Positions 1-5,555 of a stretch of DNA of 12,333 nt are shown piece by piece (the first letter of the stretch is position 1; every line of letters starts with the position of its first letter). The notes under the pieces were generated by a model that saw only the letters and a list, made by a program, of their open reading frames with translations, did not search any database and was not told where the DNA came from. Source of the DNA: Rhodobacterales bacterium (GTDB taxonomy: Bacteria; Pseudomonadota; Alphaproteobacteria; Rhodobacterales; Rhodobacteraceae); NCBI GenBank assembly GCA_009992615.1, contig JAACVA010000166.1:1-12333 (forward strand). The letters run 5' to 3'. A program made the translations under genes and the position numbers.

Positions 1-801
1 ATCGAAGGGGCCGAGGCGCAGAATGCGCCGCGTCAGGAAGCGACGGATTTTGAGGCCATCACCGGCAAGGGCGTGCGCGGTACGGTTGGGGCCCGTGCGG
101 TGGCGCTTGGCAATGCGGCGATGATGCAGGAAATGGGGCTGGACACGGGCGCGGCCGAGGCGAAGGCCGACACCCTGCGCGCCGATGGCAAGACCGCGAT
201 GTTCATCGCGGTCGATGGCGCACTTGCCGGCATCGTGGCGGTGGCCGACCCGGTCAAGGACAGCACTGCGCAGGCGATCAAGGAACTGCACGCCCAAGGG
301 CTGCGCGTCATCATGGCGACAGGCGACAACGAACGCACGGCACAGGCGGTGGCGGGCAAGCTCGGCATCGACGAGGTGCGCGCGGGCGTCCTGCCCGAGG
401 ACAAGAAGGACCTGATCGACCAGTTGCGCCGTGACGGCCACAAGATTGCCATGGCGGGCGACGGCGTGAACGACGCGCCCGCCCTGGCGGCGGCGGATGT
501 CGGGATCGCCATGGGCACCGGGGCCGATGTGGCCATGGAAAGTGCAGGGATCACTCTGCTGGGCGGCGACTTGATGGGGATCGTGCGGGCGCGCAAGCTG
601 GCCCGCGCCACCTTGCGCAACATCAAGCAGAACCTGTTCTTCGCCTTCGCCTACAATTCCCTCGGCGTGCCCATCGCAGCAGGGCTGCTTTACCCGGTCA
701 CGGGCCTTCTGCTCTCACCCATGATCGCAGCGGCAGCGATGAGCCTTTCGTCCGTTTCGGTGATCACCAACGCGCTGCGGTTGCGGCGGGTTGATCTCTG
801 A
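1..801 (+). CDS. copA: Copper-translocating P1B-type ATPase CopA, C-terminal part (5' end outside window)
   Basis: The frame is open from base 1 and ends in TGA at 799-801, giving the last 266 residues of a protein that is usually about 750-850 residues. The visible part starts in the nucleotide-binding domain (GKGVRG near residues 23-28). It continues through the phosphorylation domain, with TGDN at 319-330 and the hinge motif GDGVNDAPAL at 457-486, and ends with the last two membrane helices. The seventh helix carries the Tyr-Asn pair (AFAYNSLG) and the eighth carries MSLSS, which are the Cu(I)-site signatures of CopA-type P1B-1 pumps. The protein would export Cu(I) across the inner membrane using ATP. 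The DKTGT phosphorylation site and any N-terminal metal-binding domains lie upstream of the window. The DUF411 gene 37 bp downstream is probably in the same operon. Family assignment is firm; Cu(I) rather than Ag(I) specificity is inferred. Confidence 0.95.
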   Translation: MEGAEAQNAPRQEATDFEAITGKGVRGTVGARAVALGNAAMMQEMGLDTGAAEAKADTLRADGKTAMFIAVDGALAGIVAVADPVKDSTAQAIKELHAQGLRVIMATGDNERTAQAVAGKLGIDEVRAGVLPEDKKDLIDQLRRDGHKIAMAGDGVNDAPALAAADVGIAMGTGADVAMESAGITLLGGDLMGIVRARKLARATLRNIKQNLFFAFAYNSLGVPIAAGLLYPVTGLLLSPMIAAAAMSLSSVSVITNALRLRRVDL

Positions 802-838
802 CCTCATTGTACGACTTCCAACCACGAAAGGAAAACAA

Positions 839-1318
839 ATGACTCAAGACATGTTTTCACGGCGCGCGATCCTGATCGGCGGGGCAGCGCTGCTGACTGC
901 ATCGCCCCTGATGACCCCGGCGCAAGACGCTGGACCGGCGATCCACGTGATGAAGGACCCGAACTGCGGCTGCTGCTCGGCCTGGATCGAGATCCTTGAG
1001 AACGACAGTTTCATCGTCACGACCGAGGCAAGCCTCGGAACGCTTCTGATGCGCTACAAGTTGGACAACGGCATTCCACAGAACATGATCTCCTGCCATA
1101 CGGCACGGGTCAGGGGCTACATGATCGAGGGCCACGTGCCCACTGCCGATATCCGCCGTCTGCTCGATGAACGCCCCGACGCGGTCGGCCTGGCTGTGCC
1201 CGGCATGCCCTACGGTTCCGCCGGCATGGGGCCAGAGTCAGAGCGGGACGCCTATGTCGTCTACCTGGTCCACCGCAACGGGACGACAGAGCCGTTCTCG
1301 CGCTATCCGGCAGCCTGA
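839..1318 (+). CDS. DUF411 domain protein, predicted exported copper-binding protein
   Basis: This is a 159-residue DUF411 protein. I chose the ATG at 839 because AAAGGAAAA lies just upstream and the protein then begins with a twin-arginine-like export signal: SRRAIL at residues 7-12 followed by a hydrophobic stretch to about residue 28. An upstream in-frame start at 791 would overlap copA and bury the signal. The mature part has DPNCGCCSAW at 40-49 (Cys43, Cys45, Cys46), a second conserved block with Cys86-His87 and His99, and the Gly/Met segment PGMPYGSAGM at 121-130. The cysteines sit in a CxCC pattern suited to soft-metal binding. DUF411 proteins are commonly found beside copper resistance genes, and this one directly follows a copper pump gene. 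The biochemical role of DUF411 is not well defined, so periplasmic copper binding or delivery is an inference. Confidence 0.9.
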   Translation: MTQDMFSRRAILIGGAALLTASPLMTPAQDAGPAIHVMKDPNCGCCSAWIEILENDSFIVTTEASLGTLLMRYKLDNGIPQNMISCHTARVRGYMIEGHVPTADIRRLLDERPDAVGLAVPGMPYGSAGMGPESERDAYVVYLVHRNGTTEPFSRYPAA

Positions 1319-1322
1319 GGTC

Positions 1323-1348
1323 CGGTCGACCGTACAAGGTGTGCCTTG
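1323..1348. terminator. Candidate weak hairpins between convergent genes
   Basis: In the 75-bp gap between the convergent DUF411 and MFS genes there is a 10-bp perfect palindrome, CGGTCGACCG (1323-1332), followed by a short hairpin with stem CAAGG/CCTTG and loop TGTG (1335-1348). Neither strand shows a strong T tract after it. A bidirectional termination role is suggested only by position and symmetry. Confidence 0.3.
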
Positions 1349-1393
1349 ACGATCGCGCCGTGGACGGGCCCACCCGATGTCATGGCGGATCGC

Positions 1394-2713
1394 TCAGAGC
1401 TGGGATGACCACCGGGGATGCACGTCATCCACGACGAAGGGATGCGTATGCCGCCGGGCGCCGTGAAGATGCGGGTGGTCAAGCGGCAGGTTGTCGTGGG
1501 TGTGTTCCAGGGTCTCCGGGTCTTCGCTCGGCCAGAAGCGGAGCGCAGCCACGATGCCCGCACCGGCAATTGCCGCCAGAACCCCAAGCGCCACCACCGT
1601 GCCAAACCGCGTCATCAGCCATCCCGACAGCGGATAGGTGACGAGCCAGCAGGCATGGCTGAGCGCAAATTGCGCGGCAAACAGCGCGGGGCGATCCTCG
1701 GCATGAGCAGAGCATCGCAAAAGCCGCCCCGAAGGCGTCAGAACAGCGGAATACCCCAGCCCCACGAGCAGCCACGCACCCAGCAGCACCGGCCAGACAA
1801 GGCCAAGCGTGGCGACCCAGCCCGCCAACCCAAGAAGCGCCAGCGCCATCAGCGCGGCACCGCCCACCATCACAGGGCGGTCCGGCATCTTGTCCAGCAC
1901 ACGCGGCAACAACAGCGCCGCGATCATCGACCCAAGCCCAAAGGAGAACAGCGTCCATGCCAGCGCAGACGCGTCCAGCCCCAGCGTGCTGCGCACCAGC
2001 ACGACAGAGTTGACCAGCACCATGGCGCCAGCCGCGGCCGCCGCCATGTTCAGCGCCAGCAACCCGCGCAGGCGCGGTGTGGCGAGGTAGATGCGGATGC
2101 CTCTCGTCGTTCGGTCGTAGATGCCACGCGGCGCGGTGGGTTTCGGGCTGGGCAGCAGGACCGAGACAACCAGCGCCGCCGAGGCTGCAAACCCCACCAC
2201 CGTACCGAGAAACAGCGAATTATAGCTCACCACCACCAGCAGCAGGCCGGCCAGCATCGGGCTGGCGATGTTCTCCAGATCGTAGGCCAGCCGCGACAGC
2301 GACAGCGCCCTGGTATAGCGCGCCTCGTCCGGCAAAACGCCAGGGATCGTCGCCTGAAAGGTCGGCGTGAATGCCGCCGAGGCCGATTGCAGCACAAAGA
2401 TCAGGACATAGACCTGCCAGATCTCGGTGATGAACGGCAGGCAGAGCGCAACACCCGCCCGCACCAGATCCAGCGCGACGAGGAAGGCACGGCGCGGAAC
2501 CCGGTTGGCAAAGGCGCCCGCGATCGGCGCGATGCCGACATAGGCAACCATCTTGATGGTGAAGACCGTGCCCAGCACCATCGCTGCATTGTAACCCGCC
2601 AGATCGAAGGCCAGCAGCCCGAGTGCAACCGTGGCAAGCCCCGTGCCCAGAAGTGCCACGACCTGCGCGGCGAAAAGGTGGCGGTAGGTGCGGTCGGCAA
2701 GGACTTCCAGCAT
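1394..2713 (-). CDS. MFS transporter with His-rich C-terminal tail
   Basis: This is a 439-residue major facilitator protein with about twelve hydrophobic segments spread through residues 10-395. I chose the ATG at 2713 (MLEVLADRTYRHLFAA) because a GAGG ribosome site lies 6 bases upstream. The longer open frame up to 2788 runs into the preceding gene. The last 40 or so residues are hydrophilic and hold about eight histidines in clusters such as EHTHDN, DHPHLHG and RRHTHPF, which would face the cytoplasm and could bind metal. The gene starts 8 bases after the stop of a CsoR-family repressor, so the two are almost certainly cotranscribed and the transporter is probably an efflux carrier for the metal sensed by that repressor. 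The substrate cannot be read from sequence; copper is suggested by the CopA/DUF411 neighbours, and nickel or cobalt remain possible. Confidence 0.88.
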   Translation of the reverse strand: MLEVLADRTYRHLFAAQVVALLGTGLATVALGLLAFDLAGYNAAMVLGTVFTIKMVAYVGIAPIAGAFANRVPRRAFLVALDLVRAGVALCLPFITEIWQVYVLIFVLQSASAAFTPTFQATIPGVLPDEARYTRALSLSRLAYDLENIASPMLAGLLLVVVSYNSLFLGTVVGFAASAALVVSVLLPSPKPTAPRGIYDRTTRGIRIYLATPRLRGLLALNMAAAAAGAMVLVNSVVLVRSTLGLDASALAWTLFSFGLGSMIAALLLPRVLDKMPDRPVMVGGAALMALALLGLAGWVATLGLVWPVLLGAWLLVGLGYSAVLTPSGRLLRCSAHAEDRPALFAAQFALSHACWLVTYPLSGWLMTRFGTVVALGVLAAIAGAGIVAALRFWPSEDPETLEHTHDNLPLDHPHLHGARRHTHPFVVDDVHPRWSSQL

Positions 2714-2721
2714 GGGTTGCC

Positions 2722-2982
2722 TCAGAGGTAGCGGGAGATCGCCTTGAGTTCGTCGCGATCTGCGGTTGAGCTTTCGGCATCTAGACAATGATCCAAGTGA
2801 TCGTGGATGAGGGCGCGCTTGGCGTTCGCGACGGCCTTTTCGACCGCCTGCATCTGGTGCACGATTTCAAGGCAGGGTTTTGCCGCCTCGATCATGTCAA
2901 TAACAGCACGAAGATGCCCATCAGCACGCTTCAGCCGGGCGATCAGGGCAGGATGGCTTGCGTGAACATGCGGCTTCGTCAT
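2722..2982 (-). CDS. CsoR/RcnR/FrmR-family metal-sensing transcriptional repressor
   Basis: This 86-residue, all-helical protein belongs to the DUF156 family of small repressors. The first helix carries RLKRADGHLRAVIDMIE and the metal site residues are Cys37, His62 and Cys66. Their spacing (25 then 4) is the same as the Cu(I)-binding Cys36-His61-Cys65 triad of Mycobacterium tuberculosis CsoR. RcnR has His in place of the last Cys, so a Cu(I)-type site is the better reading. The N-terminus adds further histidines (HVHASH). The protein is expected to bind its operator without metal and release it when metal binds. It sits directly upstream of the MFS gene and downstream of the GC-tract palindrome at 2991-3015. 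The ATG at 2982 has only a weak, distant ribosome site (GGGGGGA), so expression may be low. Family is firm; the sensed metal is inferred. Confidence 0.88.
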   Translation of the reverse strand: MTKPHVHASHPALIARLKRADGHLRAVIDMIEAAKPCLEIVHQMQAVEKAVANAKRALIHDHLDHCLDAESSTADRDELKAISRYL

Positions 2983-2990
2983 AGAACGAA

Positions 2991-3015
2991 GTTATCCCCC
3001 CAGGGTGGATATAAC
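2991..3015. promoter_or_regulatory. Candidate CsoR-type operator (GC tract flanked by AT inverted repeat)
   Basis: Six C residues (2996-3001) followed by AGGG lie between arms GTTATCC (2991-2997) and GGATATAAC (3007-3015). The arms are inverted repeats of each other apart from two extra bases. Operators of the CsoR/RcnR/FrmR family characteristically have a G/C tract flanked by AT-rich inverted arms. The site ends 9 bases before the repressor's ATG and lies between two divergent reading frames, so it could control both. Confidence 0.6.
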
Positions 3016-3062
3016 AAGATCGCACCAAAGCGTGCTGCGAACTGAAACAAGCGGGCAAACCG

Positions 3063-3213
3063 TTGAAACCCTTGCCAACATCAGGACAGGATGCGCTTGC
3101 GGCACTTCTTTGCCTGTCGCTTCTGGTCTGGGCCGTTGTTCCCGCCATGAGCCATGCGTCGGCGGTCTTCGATGCCTTGCAGGAACATGCGACGGTGATC
3201 GCAGAACACGGCC
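3063..3213 (+). pseudogene. 5' remnant of a small His-rich-type membrane/exported protein gene, truncated by an IS end
   Basis: The readable remnant begins near the TTG at 3063 (the frame is open from 3015, so the true start is uncertain) and encodes a short charged N-terminus, a hydrophobic segment (LAALLCLSLLVWAVVPAMS) and then VFDALQEHATVIAEHG. The sequence then runs straight into an IS terminal repeat at 3214, and the frame continues as unrelated residues to a stop at 3288-3290. From memory, similar Rhodobacteraceae proteins continue with a His-rich stretch (HSHG...) after this point and lie near copper genes; I cannot confirm that here. It diverges from the CsoR-like gene across the candidate operator, so it was probably part of the same metal regulon. 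The truncated product is unlikely to work. Confidence 0.6.
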
Positions 3214-3459
3214 TGAACCAGACCGGGTTTGCCGGAGACGTTGGAGTTTGTCACTCAGCAGCAATTTTAACCGCGCGTTCTGCGTTGTAGAAGTTGCTTT
3301 CTGCTGTGGCTCGTGAGTTATCTCCAAGCAGGCTGTAGAGGCGCATTTCGGTGTAGCAATGCACCCAATTCAGGGTTGCCAATTCGGCGTCTTTTTGCCG
3401 CGCCACGGGCCTTGGTGCTCTATGACCTCGGCTTTGTACAAACCGTTGAGAGTCTCGGC
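3214..3459 (-). mobile_element. IS3-family insertion sequence remnant: 3' end of orfB plus terminal inverted repeat
   Basis: Read on the - strand, 3459 to 3251 encodes the end of an IS3-type OrfB transposase. It starts at the third acidic catalytic residue (AETLNGLYKAEVI), passes GPWRGKK, then continues in another frame as DAELATLNWVHCYTEMRLYS to a TGA at 3251-3253. The two parts are separated by a one-base frameshift in an A run near 3400. Beyond the stop, the sequence ends in a typical terminal repeat; read on the + strand this begins TGAACCAGACCGGGTTT at 3214. The other end of the element, orfA and most of orfB are gone, so the element is dead. The intact tip marks an original insertion point in the flanking membrane protein gene, while the inner edge near 3460 is a deletion junction with the rhodanese pseudogene. 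Confidence 0.8.
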
Positions 3460-3722
3460 CTTGAAACATCCGGAAACAGGCTGCGTTCACCCACAGCGCA
3501 AGCCGGAACCACGTTGCGGTCGCGCGGCACCTCTTGCCGACGGTCCTTGATCTGCGACAGCGGGATAGTCATCACATTGCAATCGGCTTATCCAACCTGC
3601 GCCACCTCGGATGGCTCGCGCACATCGACCAGCAGCGCGCCTTCCTTGAGCAACCGCTACGAGGTGGTCGGGCAAACCTCGCGGGCCTCGGTCAGGTCTT
3701 TCTTGAGAGCTTCGTTCATCAT
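3460..3722 (-). pseudogene. Rhodanese-like sulfurtransferase pseudogene (two nonsense codons, 3' end lost)
   Basis: From ATG ATG at 3722/3719, with AAAGGA just upstream, one uninterrupted frame reads MNEALKKDLTEAREVCPTTS, a TAG at 3657-3659, RLLKEGALLVDVREPSEVAQVG, a TAA at 3588-3590, then a stretch ending PRDRNVVPACAVGERS near 3480. VDVREPSE is the classic entrance motif of a rhodanese domain, and CAVGERS (3480-3500) corresponds to the catalytic loop with its Cys codon at 3498-3500. No frameshift is needed; only the two stop codons break it. After GERS the similarity ends and the IS remnant begins. Single-domain rhodaneses move sulfane sulfur or act in thiol/sulfide detoxification. The ribosome site survives, so only a 20 or 21-residue peptide would be made unless stops are read through. 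Confidence 0.82.
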
Positions 3723-3730
3723 GTGTCCTT

Positions 3731-3961
3731 TCAGGGTTGAACGCCAGGCAGACCACCGGTCAGCTTGCGCGCAAGGGGGACAAGGAAAAAGATCACGGGA
3801 ACCGCAATCACATGGGCGATCACAAACACCTTGACCCATGCGACCAGAAACCCTGAGCCAAAGCCCAGATTCACCCCCGTGATGATGAATGTCATCAGGA
3901 ACACCATCATCGCGCCCATGACCAGCGAAAACACGAGATGGAATTTTTTCTGCGGCGCCAT
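3731..3961 (-). CDS. DUF2798 family small membrane protein
   Basis: This is a 76-residue protein with two predicted membrane helices, roughly residues 8-28 (FSLVMGAMMVFLMTFIITGV) and 36-62 (VAWVKVFVIAHVIAVPVIFFL), followed by a short basic end (PLARKL). This layout and the spacing of the helices fit the DUF2798 family, whose function is unknown. I chose the ATG at 3961 because it lies 4 bases after the stop of the upstream fusion gene; the open frame to 3994 would overlap that gene more deeply. Its stop is 8 bases before the rhodanese ATG, so it sits in the middle of a former ArsR-permease-DUF2798-rhodanese operon. It appears intact while its neighbours on both sides are damaged. Confidence 0.75.
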   Translation of the reverse strand: MAPQKKFHLVFSLVMGAMMVFLMTFIITGVNLGFGSGFLVAWVKVFVIAHVIAVPVIFFLVPLARKLTGGLPGVQP

Positions 3962-3965
3962 GATG

Positions 3966-4391
3966 CTATCCCAACCAGGCCAAGACCTGATCATGCGTCG
4001 GCACCGTGCCCTTGTGCACGACCTTGCCGCCCACCACCACGGCAGGGGTGGTCATCACGCCAAGCCCCGCCGCCATCACATTGCCCACGCCTTCGCGCTT
4101 GCCCGCCAGCATCGCGCGGGTGCGTTCGGGCGAGAAATAGCTGCGCACAACCCCCATAGCAAAGACGATCAGCGTCAGCAGCATCATCACCTTGGGCACG
4201 TCATAGAAGAAAAATGCAATCGCCTCGCCGGTGTGGCTGTACCGTTCCACCGGGAACAGCGCGGTAACCAGTTCCGAAAACGGGATCAACTGGCGATACA
4301 CCAGTTCCCAGACCACGACAAAGGCGACCAACCCAACGTGCCACAGCCGATCCGGCCGGGGCGACGGGTGAGATGTAGTTTCCACGCTCAT
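3966..4391 (-). pseudogene. In-frame deletion fusion: permease N-terminus joined to thioredoxin-like C-terminus
   Basis: The 141-residue frame is open but chimeric. Residues 1 to about 110 match the start of the SO_0444/ArsP-like permease family: two membrane segments (about 17-33 and 57-81), ERYSHTGEAIAFFFYDVPK, then SPERTRAMLAGKREGVGNVMAA. Such permeases continue with a cysteine motif like TPFCSCS and several more helices, about 320-350 residues in all. Here, at residue 111-113 (bases about 4050-4066), the frame switches to MTTPAVVVGGKVVHKG and ends HDQVLAWLG, which is the C-terminus of small thioredoxin-like proteins (MTH895/TM0996 type) often encoded just after such permeases. The permease core and the thioredoxin CxxC are both missing. 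The start overlaps the ArsR stop by 4 bp (ATGA). Almost certainly non-functional as a transporter, though a short membrane protein could still be made. Confidence 0.78.
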
Positions 4392-4678
4392 GCGGCTTTC
4401 ATTTCGTCAATTTCGGCGGCTGCCAGAACAGCGTCCAGAACCGCGCGGGTGGTCGGCGTCAGATTCGGGTTCAGCCGATAGCGAACCCATTGCGCATCGC
4501 GCCGGTCAACCACCAGACCCGCCTGTTTGAGGGCCTGCATATGCCGCGACATCCGGCTTTGTGTTGCATCAAGGCGCTTCATCAACTCGCAAACACAATG
4601 CTCGCCTCCATCGGCAAGGATTTCGATCGCATTCAGACGGGTCGGTTCGGCGAGGGCCGAGAGAATCTTGCGCAACAT
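4388..4678 (-). CDS. ArsR/SmtB-family transcriptional regulator
   Basis: This 96-residue winged-helix protein starts at the ATG at 4678, supported by GGGAG 7 bases upstream and by the family-typical N-terminus MLRKILSALAEPTRLNAIEIL. The longer open frame to 4771 lacks similarity. EHCVCELMKRL at 26-36 contains the Cys28-x-Cys30 pair found in As(III)/Sb(III)-binding ArsR proteins (ELCVCDL type). The recognition helix region is ATQSRMSRHMQALKQAGLV (38-56), followed by the wing (RRDAQWVRYRLN). It would repress the operon until a thiophilic metalloid or metal binds. It overlaps the permease start by 4 bp, consistent with translational coupling. The genes it would control downstream are mostly broken. 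Confidence 0.88.
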   Translation of the reverse strand: MLRKILSALAEPTRLNAIEILADGGEHCVCELMKRLDATQSRMSRHMQALKQAGLVVDRRDAQWVRYRLNPNLTPTTRAVLDAVLAAAEIDEMKAA

Positions 4679-4725
4679 GGCGCGACTCCCACAAGCAGGC
4701 CTTGCCGCTTTGTCCCCTACATCCT

Positions 4726-4773
4726 CATATGCGTCAAACCGGTAATGCAATTTAGCGCATTGCGATTGCAATC
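4726..4773 (-). promoter_or_regulatory. Candidate ArsR promoter/operator region
   Basis: Upstream of the arsR-like gene the sequence becomes AT-richer than its surroundings. It holds a CATATG palindrome (4726-4731), an inverted repeat GCAAT/ATTGC with a 7-base spacer (4747-4763) and a perfect 10-bp palindrome GATTGCAATC (4764-4773). These are plausible autoregulatory sites for a dimeric winged-helix repressor. No well-spaced -35/-10 pair stands out; TTGCAT followed 15 bases later by TATGAG is the best I find. Role inferred from position. Confidence 0.35.
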
Positions 4774-4864
4774 ATCGTGGGTTGACCGAGGTTTCAAAAG
4801 CCGAAAACCGGTGCTGCGTAAATCATCTCGACAAAGCTGTAGCTGCTGCGCCAAGTCCAGCATG

Positions 4865-5037
4865 ACCAACGGTCGCTGAATGTCCCCGAGACGACGCACA
4901 ATGCCGCCAATCCACGCGCCTCGACCGCGTTCGACGCATCCAAAGGCCGGACCTTCGTTTCCCAAGGCAAACGCAAGGTCTACACCATGACCGACGCCTT
5001 CAGGCTGGCCGTAGCCGGATCACCACATCAACCTTGA
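4865..5037 (+). pseudogene. Unidentified coding remnant (3' end of a lost gene)
   Basis: The + strand frame open from 4843 (after a TAG at 4840) to a TGA at 5035-5037 shows the strong third-position GC bias of real genes here between about 4867 and 5000. It reads NVPETTHNAANPRASTAF, then DASKGRTFVSQGKRKVYTMTDAF. There is no start codon with a ribosome site and no obvious N-terminal part, so it looks like the tail of a gene whose front was deleted. From 5000 on it overlaps the irr coding region in the opposite direction, so its original stop may also be lost. I do not recognise the family. Bases 4774-4864, to its left, hold nothing I can support. Confidence 0.4.
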
Positions 5038-5416
5038 CAATTTCGGTGCCCTCCGGTGGCGTCGGCAAGGCGCAGATTTCCAAGGCATCCGCCGGGGCGT
5101 CAGTCAACCGACCGGTGTCTTCCCAGTAAAAATGTGGGTGATCATCCATCCGGGTGTCAAAATAGGATTTCGATCCGTCCACCGTCACCTCCTGCATCAA
5201 CCCCGCGGCACAGAACGCGCGCAGGGTGTTGTATACGGTAGCCAGCGAAACAGGCTCGCCTGCGGAAGAGGCGGCGGTGTGCAGGCTTTCGGCGGTGACA
5301 TGGCGGTTTTCTCCATCGCCGACCAGCAGGGACGCCAGACACACCCGTTGCCGGGTGGGGCGCAATCCGGCGTCAGATAACCACGCTGTGCCGCGGGTAA
5401 TGGCTTTGGCGTTCAT
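5000..5416 (-). CDS. irr: Irr-type Fur-family iron/heme-responsive regulator
   Basis: This is a 138-residue Fur-superfamily regulator. The ATG at 5416 has GAGGGAG 4 bases upstream. The N-terminal winged helix includes GLRPTRQRV (18-26), HVTAESLHTAA (39-49) and the recognition helix VSLATVYNTLRAF (57-69). The C-terminal part carries DDHPHFYWED, whose His93-Pro-His95 is the HxH heme-binding motif typical of alphaproteobacterial Irr. The N-terminal GCxxP heme motif of Bradyrhizobium Irr is absent, as in many other Irr proteins. Irr adjusts iron and heme genes according to cellular heme supply. It is divergent from fabA, a neighbourhood I associate with Rhodobacterales. Length and motifs are full, so the gene appears intact even though it borders the decay zone. 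Confidence 0.9.
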   Translation of the reverse strand: MNAKAITRGTAWLSDAGLRPTRQRVCLASLLVGDGENRHVTAESLHTAASSAGEPVSLATVYNTLRAFCAAGLMQEVTVDGSKSYFDTRMDDHPHFYWEDTGRLTDAPADALEICALPTPPEGTEIVKVDVVIRLRPA

Positions 5417-5555
5417 CGCACTCCCTCTCACATGACATTTCATATAATAGCCCATGGGCCAACGTTTCAATTGCAAATCCACCCCTGCCCGGGTTGCAAG
5501 GGGCCAAGGCTGGGTGGTAAACCACACCACCGACCCAGAACACCGAGGGGGCAGA
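5417..5555. promoter_or_regulatory. Divergent irr/fabA promoter region
   Basis: On the - strand, TTGAAA (5465-5470) and TATTAT (5444-5449) form a good but closely spaced (15 bases) promoter for irr; transcription would start about 20 bases before its ATG. Between them lies a 10-bp perfect palindrome GCCCATGGGC (5450-5459) that could be an operator. The same AT-rich block reads TATAAT on the + strand (5443-5448), so it may also serve fabA, but I see no matching -35 element. I do not find a clear iron-control element of the rhizobial Irr type. Confidence 0.4.

Noticed and set aside
1418..2731. 437-codon + strand frame opposite the MFS gene
   Set aside because: Arg/Gln/His-rich mirror translation of a membrane protein gene; no ribosome site or recognisable domain.
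3251..3490. 79-residue - strand frame as a standalone gene
   Set aside because: Its C-terminal half is the frameshifted end of an IS3 transposase and its N-terminus comes from the out-of-frame rhodanese junction.
4794..4976. 60-residue - strand frame upstream of arsR
   Set aside because: Weaker codon bias than the opposite + frame, no ribosome site and no recognisable protein features.
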